Positions 8,444 to 17,787 of a stretch of 64,000 nt of DNA are shown one piece after another (the stretch's first letter is position 1; every line of letters starts with the position of its first letter). The stretch comes from VAZQ01 sp963753575 (GTDB lineage: Bacteria > Pseudomonadota > Alphaproteobacteria > Rhizobiales > Xanthobacteraceae). A model generated the notes under the pieces. The model was given only the letters and a program-made list of their open reading frames with translations, did no database searches and was not told the DNA's origin. The position numbers and the translations under genes are program-made. The stretch is taken from NCBI GenBank assembly GCA_963753575.1, contig CAVWCR010000003.1, positions 2,170,001 through 2,234,000 of the forward strand, read 5' to 3'.

Positions 8444-9977
8444 ATGATCATGGTGCCTGACTGGGTCGCCCAGGGCCTGGGGTTTCTCGCCAGCCTTTTC
8501 GTGCTCGTAGTGGGGCTGGGCGCGCTGGCGGTCGTGATCCTCTTTGTCGTTGATGTCCTGCAGACGAAGGACGCAGTGCGCCGGAATTTTCCCGTGCTCG
8601 GGCGGTTCCGATACTTGTTCACGACGCTCGGCGAATTCTTCCGTCAGTATTTTTTCGCGATGGACCGCGAGGAGCTGCCCTTCAACCGGGCGGAGCGCGA
8701 CTGGGTCTACCGGGCCGCGAGCGGAGAAAGCAATACGGTCGCTTTCGGATCGACGCGCAATCTTACAATTCCCGGCACCGCTATTTTCGTCAACTGCCCG
8801 TTCCCCACGCTGGACAAGGATGCCGCCGAAACGCAGCCGATGGAAATCGGCCCCTATTGCCGGAAGCCATACATGGCGCGCTCGTTCTTCAACATTTCAG
8901 GCATGAGCTATGGCGCGATCTCAAAGCCTGCCGTCCTCGCATTGTCGCGCGGTGCTGCCAAAGCCGGCTGTTGGATGAACACGGGAGAAGGCGGACTGTC
9001 GCCTTATCATCTCGAAGGCGGAGCGGAGATCGTCTTTCAGATCGGGACCGCAAAATACGGTGTACGGACGCCTGAGGGCGCACTAAGCGAAGACAAGCTG
9101 CGCGACATTGCGCGGCACGAAACGGTGCGCATGTTTGAAGTCAAGCTCAGCCAGGGCGCCAAGCCCGGTAAGGGAGGGATACTTCCGGGCGCCAAAGTAA
9201 CCGCAGATATCGCGAAAATTCGCGGCATCCCGGAGGGGTCCAACTCCATCTCGCCGAACCGGCATCCAGAGATCGAACTCGGTCCCCGACCTTCTTGATT
9301 TCATCGGCCGCGTGCGGGATGTGACCGGCAAGCCGACAGGCTTCAAAGCTGTGATTGGAGCCTATGGTTGGCTCGACAGCCTTTGCGATGAGATCAACAA
9401 GCGAGGCAAAAACTCCGCTCCAGACTTCATTACGATCGATGGCGGAGATGGAGGCACCGGCGCCGCGCCGATGCCGCTGATGGATAACGTCGGCCTTGTG
9501 CTTCGGGAATCGCTGCCGATGGTCGCCGACATCCTGATCCGGCACGATCTGAAGGATCGGATCAGGCTCGTGTGCTCGGGCAAGCTTGTCACGCCGTCGG
9601 CCGTGGCGTGGGCGCTGTGCGCGGGGGCCGATTTCATTACGTCGGCGCGTGGTTTCATGTTCTCGTTGGGTTGCATCCAGGCGCTGAAGTGTAACAAGAA
9701 CACGTGCCCGACCGGAATCACAACGCACAATCGCCGCCTGCAGCGCGGTCTCGATCCCACCGAGAAGGCCGAGCGCGTGGCCACCTACTGCCGGAACCTC
9801 ATCCACGAGGTCGAGGTCATCGCGCACTCTTGTGGCGTGCCGGAACCTCGACGGCTCAAACGCTACCATGTCCGTATCGTGCAGGAAGACGGGCGCTCGC
9901 GGCCGATGGATGTCATCTATCCGTATCCGGAAGGCAGTGCCGCCGTGCGGGCAGCGCGCTCGGGTTCCTTCGCCTAG
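8444..9977 (+). pseudogene. FMN-binding glutamate synthase-family protein, interrupted by a frameshift
   Basis: The two parts together match a membrane-anchored member of the glutamate synthase central/FMN domain family. The first part has an N-terminal helix, then RSFFNISGMSYGAISKPAV, GEGGLSPYHL and KPGKGGILPG, ending NRHPEI. The reading then continues in another frame with DLLDFIGRVRDVTGKPTGFK, DGGDGGTGAAP, SGKLVTPSAVAWALCAGADF and CNKNTCPTG, which holds iron-sulfur-type cysteines. The switch lies at about 9275-9285 and is explained by one extra base; the uninterrupted frame hits TGA at 9296-9298. Joined, it would be about 510 residues, normal for the family. The ATG at 8444 follows a GGAG motif. 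It is either a true pseudogene or a sequencing error. Confidence 0.8.
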
Positions 9978-9997
9978 TCGGCCCGTGGAGGAACGGC

Positions 9998-10035
9998 TTG
10001 AGGGTGCCCTAAGATCTTGAGGGCGCCCTAAGATA
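9998..10035. repeat. 19-bp tandem direct repeat, two copies
   Basis: TTGAGGGTGCCCTAAGATC is followed immediately by a second copy with two differences (…GGGCGCC…GATA). The array lies about 150 bp upstream of the TAXI receptor gene. It resembles a 19-bp tandem pair at 25656-25693 (13 of 19 positions the same). It could be an operator for a dimeric regulator, because 19 bp is about two helical turns, but that is inference. Confidence 0.6.
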
Positions 10036-10187
10036 ATGTGTTGGGCCCGGCGGTGCACAATTCGCCTTCTTTACCAAGCTGCGCTGCTGCGTCGCCTTGC
10101 CGCCGCATCCTTGAACCTCCAAGCTGGGGCCAAGCGACCTCTTTCGCTTTGATTGCCACCATCAACGTCGACCTCAAGGAGGAACCG

Positions 10188-11168
10188 ATGCGATATAGTG
10201 CCACATTACTCTTCGCGGTGGTTTTTGGCGTTTCGAGCCAAATCGGAAGCGCATCAGCTCAGCAACCGATCGCCATTGCCGCTCCCAAAGCCGGGTCGAT
10301 CTATAATTCGACCGCTGCAGCGATCGGAAAGGTGCTGGGCGAAAAAGCCGGCCTGAAGATGACAATCCAGGCCATGGGCGGCTCCAGCCAATACCTGCCA
10401 ATCATCAATGCTGGTGAGTTACCGTTCGGCATCGCCAACGTCTACGAGACAAGTCTTGGCGTAAAGGGGGAAGACTACTTCAAGGGCCGGCCGACCAGTA
10501 ACATCCGCTCAGTGGCCATTCTCTACCCACTGCGTCATACGGTCTTCGTCAGGAAGGACAGTCCCTACAAGACGCTTAAGGATCTAAAGGGAACGCGCGC
10601 TCCGGTAGGATTCGCAAGCCAAAAGATTCTAACGGCTGTTACCGACGCGGTATTCGCGACCGTCGGCCTGTCACTCGAAAAAGACTTCAAAGGCGTCAAT
10701 ACCGCCAATATCATTTCGCAAGCCAATGCCTTCAAGGAAGGCCGCACTGACTTCTTCGTGTTCGCGCTTGGTGCTGGCAAGATCAAGGAAGTCGACGCCG
10801 CAGTTGGTGGCGTCAGAGCCCTTTCTATTCCGAACACGCCGGAGGCGCTTGCTGCTGCACGCAAGGTTGTCCCCGTCGTTTACGTCCGTGAGGAGAAGCC
10901 AAGCAAGGCATCCACCGGCGTCCTGGAACCAGTCTATCTGATCTCATACGGCGTCAATCTTTTCGCCAGCACCAAGACGCCCGACGACCTGGTCTACAAG
11001 GTCGTGAAGGGGCTGCATGATCACGCGAAGGAGATGGGCGTCATCTTCCCGCCGTTGCGCCTGTTGGACACCAACGCGATGGCGCAGCCGATCTCGGGCG
11101 TCGAATATCACTCGGGCGCTGTCAAGTATTACAAAGAGATCGGTCAATGGCCGCCGAAGACGATGTAA
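10188..11168 (+). CDS. TAXI-family TRAP transporter solute-binding protein (first system)
   Basis: A 326-residue periplasmic receptor. An N-terminal signal peptide (LLFAVVFGVSSQIGSASA-Q) is followed by the TAXI-family core: IAIAAPKAGSIYNSTAAAIGKVL, GGSSQYLPIINAGELPFGIAN, then FVRKDSPYKTLKDLKG and VGFASQK. It delivers an organic acid or amino acid to the permease encoded next; the ligand is not deducible. A frame extends upstream, but the ATG at 10188 is preceded by AAGGAGG at good spacing and begins the signal peptide. It lies 89 bp from the permease gene and likely forms an operon with it. Confidence 0.88.
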   Translation: MRYSATLLFAVVFGVSSQIGSASAQQPIAIAAPKAGSIYNSTAAAIGKVLGEKAGLKMTIQAMGGSSQYLPIINAGELPFGIANVYETSLGVKGEDYFKGRPTSNIRSVAILYPLRHTVFVRKDSPYKTLKDLKGTRAPVGFASQKILTAVTDAVFATVGLSLEKDFKGVNTANIISQANAFKEGRTDFFVFALGAGKIKEVDAAVGGVRALSIPNTPEALAAARKVVPVVYVREEKPSKASTGVLEPVYLISYGVNLFASTKTPDDLVYKVVKGLHDHAKEMGVIFPPLRLLDTNAMAQPISGVEYHSGAVKYYKEIGQWPPKTM

Positions 11169-11257
11169 CGCTTTCGACGCTCGTGTAATCAACAAGTGTG
11201 CCAGCCGGGCGCACTTCTACACGGCGCGACTGTGCGTTAGGTCAACGGTAGACCGGA

Positions 11258-13219
11258 ATGCTGGAAGACAAGCCGATACGTCGAAACTGGCTGCTCTCCT
11301 TCGGGAGGGCAGCTCTGCCGTATCCGCACGGGTTGGTCGAGGCACTTGCCGTTCTGCTCACACTTGGAGGCATTGGTTGGGCACTTGATGCCTACAGCCG
11401 AAGCGGCCTCGAGATCTACGACCAGCAATTTCTCGCCGGGATGCTCGCGATCGGACTGCCGATGGCGTTCCTGAAATTCCCAATCACCGGTAAGCAAAAG
11501 AAGGATTTACCTTGGTACGACGCGGGCGCGGCGGCATTGGCATTCGCCGCTGCCGGCTATCTCGCCATATTTTACCCGACCATCGTTGATCTTATCTACT
11601 TGCGCACGACAGACAGTGTCGTGATGGGCCTCATCATTGTCTGTCTTCTCATCGAGGCAATGCGACGTTCAACCGGCCCCGTGCTGCCCATTCTCGTCGT
11701 TATTTTTATCGCCTATGCATTGCTGGCCGACCGACTTCCTGGCTCTGGCCTTGCCTCGGACTGGCCCAAGTTGGCAATATATCTCGCTGCCGATACCAAC
11801 GGCGTGCTCGGCCTTCCGATCAAGGTTGCGGCAACGATCGTTATCGCCTTCGTGCTGTTCGGGCAGATCCTCCAACATACCGGCGGGACGCGATTTTTTA
11901 CCGACATCGCGATGGCGTTGATGGGACGCTTCCGCGGTGGTGCCGCCAAGATCGCGGTACTTGGCTCGCTTTTATTCGGTTCGATCTCCGGCAGCGCCGT
12001 CGCCAACGTGGTGGCGACCGGAATCATCACGATACCGCTGATGAAGCGCGCCGGCGTGCCGGCCTTTAAGGCAGCCGCGATCGAGGCGGTCGCCTCAACC
12101 GGTGGCCAATTGATGCCGCCGGTGATGGGCGCCGCAGCATTCCTGATGGCGGAATTCTTGGAGATTTCTTACGCCGAAGTTGTTGTGGCTGCGTTGGTGC
12201 CAGGTTTGCTCTACTACATAGCGTTGTTTATTCAAGCTGACTTGGACGCAGCCAAACAGGGAATTCCTCCGGTCGATCCCGATGCCATCCGACCGGCAGC
12301 CCCGGTGTGGCGCGCGGGCTGGTATTTCCCATTCGCATTCGCGGTGTTGCTGTTTGGATTGTTTGGCCTCAACCTTCAACCCGAGAAAGCCGTGATGTGG
12401 GCAATCATGGGCTTGATCATCCCTGCTGTTGTGTTTGGTTTCGAAGGCAAGAGATTCACACCCTTCGATTTTCTGACTGCGATGCGTGAGACCGGGCACA
12501 GTGCCCTCGACCTCATTTTGATTACAGGTGCGGCGGGCATTGTGATCGGGGTGCTTGCCATTTCTGGGTTGGGCTACCAATTGACGCTTATTCTGGTTCA
12601 GGTCGGCCAAGGCAATGTCTTTGTTCTGCTGTTCCTCTCGGCGCTCGTCTGCATCATCCTCGGCATGGGACTGCCAACGATCGGTGTCTACGTGTTGCTG
12701 GCGGCTTTGGTTGCTCCTTCGTTGATCGAAGTCGGCGTCCCGCCAATCGCGGCCCATCTCTATGTCCTGTATTTCGGCATGATGTCGATGATAACGCCGC
12801 CGATTGCGATTGCGGCCTTTGCGGCAGCGTCGCTGGCCGATGCCGATCCAATGCGCACTGGATTTGCGGCAACAAGGTTCGGCTGGACCGCATTCATCAT
12901 TCCGGTGCTGTTCGTGTTCTCACCGAGCCTGCTGCTGATCGGCGATACGACCACGGTAGCGATCGCCTTCGCCACGGCACTGCTGGGGGTTTGGCTGGTC
13001 TCGATCGCAACCGTGGGACATTTCCAGCGACCGCTCAATCCGCTGATGCGTCTGTTGTTCGTCGTGTTCGGTTTGGCTGCGCTGATTCCCGCGGAGGCGT
13101 TTCGCGGCGGCGTTTTGGTCGACATTATCGGAGTGTTCGGCGGCGCAAGCCTGATCACCTACGAATATATGTTGGCAAGGCGTCGGCGCATCGTCATTTT
13201 GCCGAAGCCCGGTGGGTAG
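11258..13219 (+). CDS. TRAP transporter fused permease (DctQM-type), first system
   Basis: A 653-residue inner-membrane protein with roughly 16-18 hydrophobic segments, of the length usual for permeases in which the small (4-TM) and large (12-TM) TRAP subunits are fused. Large-subunit motifs include LGSLLFGSISGSAVANVVATG, GGQLMPPVMGAAAFLM and ILGMGLPTIGVYVLLA, then MMSMITPPIAIAAFAAAS. This fused type normally pairs with TAXI receptors, which fits the gene just upstream. It couples uptake to the sodium or proton gradient. No gene follows on this strand for 570 bp, so the operon appears to be receptor plus permease. Confidence 0.9.
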   Translation: MLEDKPIRRNWLLSFGRAALPYPHGLVEALAVLLTLGGIGWALDAYSRSGLEIYDQQFLAGMLAIGLPMAFLKFPITGKQKKDLPWYDAGAAALAFAAAGYLAIFYPTIVDLIYLRTTDSVVMGLIIVCLLIEAMRRSTGPVLPILVVIFIAYALLADRLPGSGLASDWPKLAIYLAADTNGVLGLPIKVAATIVIAFVLFGQILQHTGGTRFFTDIAMALMGRFRGGAAKIAVLGSLLFGSISGSAVANVVATGIITIPLMKRAGVPAFKAAAIEAVASTGGQLMPPVMGAAAFLMAEFLEISYAEVVVAALVPGLLYYIALFIQADLDAAKQGIPPVDPDAIRPAAPVWRAGWYFPFAFAVLLFGLFGLNLQPEKAVMWAIMGLIIPAVVFGFEGKRFTPFDFLTAMRETGHSALDLILITGAAGIVIGVLAISGLGYQLTLILVQVGQGNVFVLLFLSALVCIILGMGLPTIGVYVLLAALVAPSLIEVGVPPIAAHLYVLYFGMMSMITPPIAIAAFAAASLADADPMRTGFAATRFGWTAFIIPVLFVFSPSLLLIGDTTTVAIAFATALLGVWLVSIATVGHFQRPLNPLMRLLFVVFGLAALIPAEAFRGGVLVDIIGVFGGASLITYEYMLARRRRIVILPKPGG

Positions 13220-13790
13220 CGTCAGCTGACGGCGGGCCGGTTCTAGTCAAGGCAGGGCGGACGAGTCTGCTCTGCCTCCGATTCCTGACGTATTGCCGCG
13301 TTGCAGCGAAACGACGGTCAGGGCCGCAAGCCGACATGGTTCGATCCATTCGCCCGAGCGTCTGGCGCGCTGGATTTTGATGGCGCACGATCATCTCGAA
13401 GGCGATGAACTGCCTCCGACCCCATGAGCTCCCGTCGCTCACGCCAGCCGTGAGACGAGCTGATGTGGAGCGACGCGCTGCAGGTTCTTGAGCACCGACG
13501 GCTGATCAAATCTTCTGGAAGCCAGATCAGGGTGAATCGGAGCGGCATAGCGTATGGCGTTCCTGAAGCGGAATATCGGCGCATGATCGGCTCGATCAGT
13601 CTCCTATCTGGTGGTTGCGGCATCTTGCGCATGTTGCAGCGCGGCGCGCGATTGCGATCTGCGGCTTGTGCGCGCATTGGCGAGCCGTGCTTCAAACTAG
13701 GTGTTATATTCAACTAAGCGTTATGGGAATGCCAGCCATACCGCAGCGCCAACCGACAAATCCGTTCCGCAACAGTCGGAGGAAATTCCT
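13220..13790. other. 571-bp intergenic region with a candidate 17-bp direct repeat
   Basis: No coding frame here carries recognisable family features. Near the right end, AACTAGGTGTTAT (13695-13707) and AACTAAGCGTTAT (13712-13724) form a 13-base imperfect direct repeat with a 17-bp period, 67 bp before the second TAXI gene. This could be a regulator site. The rest looks like non-coding or decayed sequence. Confidence 0.4.
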
Positions 13791-14828
13791 ATGCTCAAAC
13801 GTATGCTCACGCTCTTCGCCGCAATCGCCTTGATCGGGATTGGCGGCTCGTCGGCCTGGTCACAAACTAAAGAGATTCGCTGGGGCACGGGCCCCGCAGG
13901 CTCGTCGGGCGGCAAAGCGCTGGTCGTTCTGGCCAATATCCTCAACAAGGCAATGCCCGAATACCGCATCTCGGTTCTGCCCTATCCCGGCGCCGTGGGC
14001 ACCGTGAAGAGTTTTGCCACCGGCGAGCTCGACGGCTACTACGGCTCCGACGTCGCCTTACAAGAGTTTGCTGCCGACACCGGTCGCTTCAAGGGCTTCA
14101 AGGCCACGATGAAGCGCTCGCCGGTGCAGTCGCTGTGGACCTACACACTCGACTGCGGCTTGGCGATCAAGACCAGTGACGCCGGCACGATCAAGTCGTG
14201 GGCCGACCTCACCGGCAAGCCGGTGTTCACCGGTCCGGCGCCGTTCGACACCCGCAAGAAGGTCGAGAACGCGCTGCATGCCCTCGGCGTACAGCACGTT
14301 TACAAGGAGGTCGCGCTCTCAACCGCCGGCTCGCAGCTCAACAACGGCACCATCAAAGCCATGATTATCTACGCCGCCGGTGGCCAGACCCCGCCGCCGT
14401 GGCTGTCGCAAGCCTCGCTCGCGGTCGATTGGGTCGCACTTAATCCGTCCGCAAAAGAGCTCGCGGAGCTCAAGTCGAAGAGCTTTGGCCCCACGGAGGT
14501 TCCGGCGTCGAACTTCAAGAAGAAGGACACCTCGGGTCACATGGTCACGCTGATGCCCCTCTACTGGGGCTTTGACGTGGGCCTCAACGTGCCCGAGAAC
14601 GACATGTACAAGATGCTCAAGGTCATCGACGAGCACGCCGACGAACTGGCCAAGCTCGATCCGAGCTTCCGACAGATCGCGGGCGGCCATTTTGCCAAAT
14701 TCGAGCACCAGGCCTTGGAGAGCACTTGGAATCTTGTTCCGATCCACCCTGGCCTGGCCAAGTTCCTGAAGGAAAAGGGTCAGTGGGACAGCAAGTGGGA
14801 CCGCAATGTCGCCAATGCCCACTCGTAA
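13791..14828 (+). CDS. TAXI-family TRAP transporter solute-binding protein (second system)
   Basis: A 345-residue secreted receptor. The signal peptide (MLTLFAAIALIGIGGSSAWS-Q) precedes the TAXI-like start IRWGTGPAGSSGGKALVVLANIL. A PYPGAVGTVKSFATGELDGYY segment follows, then DLTGKPVFTGPAPFD. It is clearly different in sequence from the TAXI receptor 3 kb upstream, so the two systems probably take up different substrates. The ATG at 13791 follows GGAGG by seven bases. It is 88 bp from the fused permease that follows and is expected to work with it. Ligand unknown. Confidence 0.85.
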   Translation: MLKRMLTLFAAIALIGIGGSSAWSQTKEIRWGTGPAGSSGGKALVVLANILNKAMPEYRISVLPYPGAVGTVKSFATGELDGYYGSDVALQEFAADTGRFKGFKATMKRSPVQSLWTYTLDCGLAIKTSDAGTIKSWADLTGKPVFTGPAPFDTRKKVENALHALGVQHVYKEVALSTAGSQLNNGTIKAMIIYAAGGQTPPPWLSQASLAVDWVALNPSAKELAELKSKSFGPTEVPASNFKKKDTSGHMVTLMPLYWGFDVGLNVPENDMYKMLKVIDEHADELAKLDPSFRQIAGGHFAKFEHQALESTWNLVPIHPGLAKFLKEKGQWDSKWDRNVANAHS

Positions 14829-14916
14829 GGCTTGAACTGTTTGATCGAACTCAATCGGAGGCGGGCGCGCATTTGCGCTCGCCTCGCTTGAATCCAAGCA
14901 GACGTATTGGCTTGCC

Positions 14917-16929
14917 ATGACCGACACCACGCCACAAAACCGGCAGCCGCTCGCGCTCGACGTCATTTATTACGTGTCTGCCGTCACGTTCAGCGTGTAT
15001 TTGTTCTACTACTATTGGACCAGCGCTGGTGGACCCATGGTGCTGGCCATGACCCTGGTCCCGATCGTTTACGTGCTGTTCACGTTGCAGGCGCTTCGCG
15101 AGAACGAATTCTATCCGAAGCTGCCAATCAGCCTAAACTACGTGATCGCGATCGCCTATTGCCTGTTCTCGCTGTACTGCGCCTATTACATGAACACCAA
15201 CTACATGGCGCTCGGCGAGGAGCGTAATGGCGCCTACAACACCCAGGACATCTTGGTCGGCGGCCTGATGGTGCTGCTGATCATCGAATACGCGCGCAAG
15301 CGCCACGTTCCGCTGTTCGTCCTCAGCATCATCCTCATTCTCTACGCTGTCTATGGCTACCTGGTGCCCGGCATGTTCTATCATGCCGGCCTGAGCTGGC
15401 ACCGCGTGGTTGCCGCTTCGAGCGTGGAATTGGCGACCGGTATCTTCGCCCGCCTGCCGCAGCTCGCGCTTACATTGATCGGCTCGTTCCTGCTGGTTTT
15501 GAGTTTGCTGCGCGGCTTCGGCTGCGTCGATTCGCTTTTGCGCGCGACCAAGCGCGTCGCCATCCGCTCCCATCACGCCATCCCGCAGTCGGCGGTGATC
15601 GGCTCGATGGCGATCGGCACGGTGAGCGGCTCGGGCTCGGCCAATGCCATCACCGTCGGCTCTGCCACCATCCCGGCCATGATCAACGCCGGCCTGCCGC
15701 CGGCGACGGCGGCCGCAATCGAGAACGCCTCCTCCATGGGCGGACAACTCATGCCGCCGGTGATGGGCATTGCCGCCTTCCTGATGGCCGAGTTCCTGGG
15801 TGTCGATTATTTCGACGTGGTGGCGCGCGGCTGGCTGCCGGCGCTGATCTATTTTCTCGGCGTCGCCACCTCGGTTTACCTGCTGGCTATCCATTATCGC
15901 ACCCGTATGGTCGTCGACCGCACCTCCCCGAAGCTGACTTGGTACGACGTGATCAATATCGGCTTTTTCGTCGCTACCGTCGGCGGGCTGGTCGGGTTGA
16001 TGGCGGCGCTGTTCCTGGCGCCGCAATTCGCCGCCCTCGACATGTTCTGCATCATCGGCTCGGCCATGCTGATCGTGCACGTGGTGACGCTGCTGCGGCC
16101 CGGGCAATGGTCGCTGGCGAAGTTCGTCAAGCCGCTGAAGGGCTTCCTCGATTCCTTCATCAACATGCTCACCGACCTGACGCTGCTGTTGGCGACGCTG
16201 TCGATCGTGGCCGGAACGCTGGTGATCACGGGCGTGCCCACCAAGCTCGGGTTCCTGCTGGTGGAATCGGCCGGCGTTAGCGTCGTCGCCATGATCGCCA
16301 TGGGTTTCCTGTTCGGTGCCATCCTCGGCACCGGCCTGCCGCCAGCGCCGGTTTACATCCTGGTGGCCATCGTGATCGCGCCACCCTTCATGCAGGCCGG
16401 CATCAATCCGTGGGCGGTGCACTTCTTCGCGTTCTTCGTGGCCGTGTTCGGCGAGTTGACCCCGCCGACGTCGATCACCGCGGCGATCACATCCAAGATC
16501 GCCAACGCGTCGTTCTATGTGACTCTGTGGCGATCGGTGCAGATCTGCATAGCGCTGTTCACGCTCATGGTTGGCGTGTTCGTTCATCCCGAGCTCGTCA
16601 TCGAGCCCGGCCTGGATCAACTCGGCGCCGCCTTGCTTATTGGAATAGCGACCATTGGCATCGTCTTCAGCCTGCAGGCCGTCTATTCCGACAACCGCTT
16701 GGTGGACAGGAGCGTGCGCGTAGCGCTGGCCGCGGCCGCGCTGGTCGTGCTGCTCGACCCGGATTACACGATCGCCTCGGCGATGGCGGTCCCAGTCGTG
16801 GGTGCGATCGCTTATTGGCTGTCGCGCCGGAGAAAACTGGAGGAAGGCGAACCCGAAGTGGTCGAGCTCAAGGCCTCGGCACTGGCCGCCTCCTCTGCCG
16901 GCCCCAATCCGGCCGGTTCTGGCAGCTGA
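14917..16929 (+). CDS. TRAP transporter fused permease (DctQM-type), second system
   Basis: A 670-residue polytopic inner-membrane protein, the second fused small/large TRAP permease in the window. Large-subunit motifs include SMAIGTVSGSGSANAITVGS, SSMGGQLMPPVMGIAAFLMAE, LGTGLPPAPVYILVA and FGELTPPTSITAAITSKIA. These occur in the same order as in the first permease, but the sequences differ widely. The C-terminus is a short charged tail (LSRRRKLEEGEPEVVEL). It should transport the ligand bound by the TAXI receptor encoded just upstream. Confidence 0.9.
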   Translation: MTDTTPQNRQPLALDVIYYVSAVTFSVYLFYYYWTSAGGPMVLAMTLVPIVYVLFTLQALRENEFYPKLPISLNYVIAIAYCLFSLYCAYYMNTNYMALGEERNGAYNTQDILVGGLMVLLIIEYARKRHVPLFVLSIILILYAVYGYLVPGMFYHAGLSWHRVVAASSVELATGIFARLPQLALTLIGSFLLVLSLLRGFGCVDSLLRATKRVAIRSHHAIPQSAVIGSMAIGTVSGSGSANAITVGSATIPAMINAGLPPATAAAIENASSMGGQLMPPVMGIAAFLMAEFLGVDYFDVVARGWLPALIYFLGVATSVYLLAIHYRTRMVVDRTSPKLTWYDVINIGFFVATVGGLVGLMAALFLAPQFAALDMFCIIGSAMLIVHVVTLLRPGQWSLAKFVKPLKGFLDSFINMLTDLTLLLATLSIVAGTLVITGVPTKLGFLLVESAGVSVVAMIAMGFLFGAILGTGLPPAPVYILVAIVIAPPFMQAGINPWAVHFFAFFVAVFGELTPPTSITAAITSKIANASFYVTLWRSVQICIALFTLMVGVFVHPELVIEPGLDQLGAALLIGIATIGIVFSLQAVYSDNRLVDRSVRVALAAAALVVLLDPDYTIASAMAVPVVGAIAYWLSRRRKLEEGEPEVVELKASALAASSAGPNPAGSGS

Positions 16930-17296
16930 CCTGACCGCGGACTGCGGAGGTCGCCGGCCATCATAGTGCCCGTGGTGATGAGCAGCCGCTGCAGTCCAGA
17001 CGGAAACGGCACCTGCCATGAGTGCTGTCGTGTTCGCCCGTGCCGTGCATACGCGGGTCAAAACTCCGAGGAGGCGAAAAGCGATCCGCGGGGATGACGC
17101 TCGGGGCACGATGTGCCGGCGCGATGCAACCGGGTTTCAATTGGCGTGCGGAGCGACGCCTGGGCGGCGACAATTGAGCACGTCCGGGCTTCGGCCGAGA
17201 GGCCAACACAGCTCGAGTGGCGCCCGGCGACCACGCCTTGCCCAATTTCTTAACGCCCTTCGGCGCGCACTGTCCCCGCAATCCACAAGCTGCAAC
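16930..17296. other. 367-bp intergenic region, no gene seen
   Basis: Convergent gap between the second TRAP permease and a small minus-strand gene. GACC and CCGC pair with GCGG and GGTC (16928-16952) to give an imperfect hairpin overlapping the permease stop codon, a possible weak transcript end. Nothing else stands out. Confidence 0.3.
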
Positions 17297-17503
17297 CTAT
17301 TCTGCCGCCGTCGGGATCTTCCGCTCGTGGAATCCACGTTCGATCATTGCGTTTGTTTCGCGGACCAGGATGTGGGTCGCAACCTCGTTCTCGGTGCGGC
17401 CCAATTTGCCGAGACTTGCCAGCAAAACGAGGTAGTTGAAGGTTTCCTCGGGCAGAGTCAGACTGAGGGACCTCGCCTCCGAACGATTTTCAGGCCGCGC
17501 CAT
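17297..17503 (-). CDS. small conserved protein, possible ribbon-helix-helix regulator
   Basis: A 68-residue protein, MARPENRSEARSLSLTLPEE at the start. The SLSLTLPEETFNYLVLLASLG stretch looks like the beta-strand plus first helix of a ribbon-helix-helix fold, followed by GRTENEVATHILVRETNAMI for the second helix. Similar short proteins are familiar from Hyphomicrobiales, but no function is established. The ATG at 17503 follows a GAGG-like site; a longer start exists but lacks one. An inverted repeat (17526-17545) sits directly upstream and could be its own operator. No toxin partner is visible beside it. Confidence 0.6.
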   Translation of the reverse strand: MARPENRSEARSLSLTLPEETFNYLVLLASLGKLGRTENEVATHILVRETNAMIERGFHERKIPTAAE

Positions 17504-17525
17504 TCGTGAACGCCTCACGGATTAC

Positions 17526-17545
17526 AATGCCGTTATAATGGCATT
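17526..17545. promoter_or_regulatory. inverted repeat overlapping a TATAAT-like box
   Basis: AATGCC, eight bases (GTTATAAT), GGCATT: a perfect six-base inverted repeat 23 bp upstream of the small ribbon-helix-helix-like gene. The spacer contains TATAAT on the plus strand and TATAAC on the minus strand. The layout is typical of an autoregulatory operator over a promoter, but binding is inferred. Confidence 0.4.
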
Positions 17546-17787
17546 TTAATCCTTGATTAGCGAGTCGAATTGGGCGAGCCTTGGATTCGGCCATACCCAC
17601 CCAGAAAGCGGCGGCGGACGGGTGAGCGTGGCCGGCTACGGAAGGCACAAAACCGAAGAATTCGACTGGCTTGCTTGCTGGCGCATGGGCTCAGAAGAGC
17701 CATGTCGCCAAACGCTCCAGCTTTGCCCTCGATCCGCTTCGGTCGCGGCCGGCCCGCAGCCTCACGTCAATCAACGAGGCCAAAGCC

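Noticed and set aside
9275..9298. Programmed ribosomal frameshifting in the glutamate synthase-like gene
   Set aside because: No slippery heptamer or obvious downstream structure was seen, and the family is not known for recoding.
13463..13717. Possible small gene between the two TAXI systems
   Set aside because: No recognisable domain, no convincing ribosome-binding site, and a competing minus-strand frame has equally random composition.
15133..17109. A 658-codon open frame on the minus strand opposite the second fused TRAP permease
   Set aside because: It is a shadow of a GC-rich membrane-protein gene: composition is dominated by His, Arg, Gln and Asp, and no family motif is present, whereas the plus frame has clear TRAP motifs.
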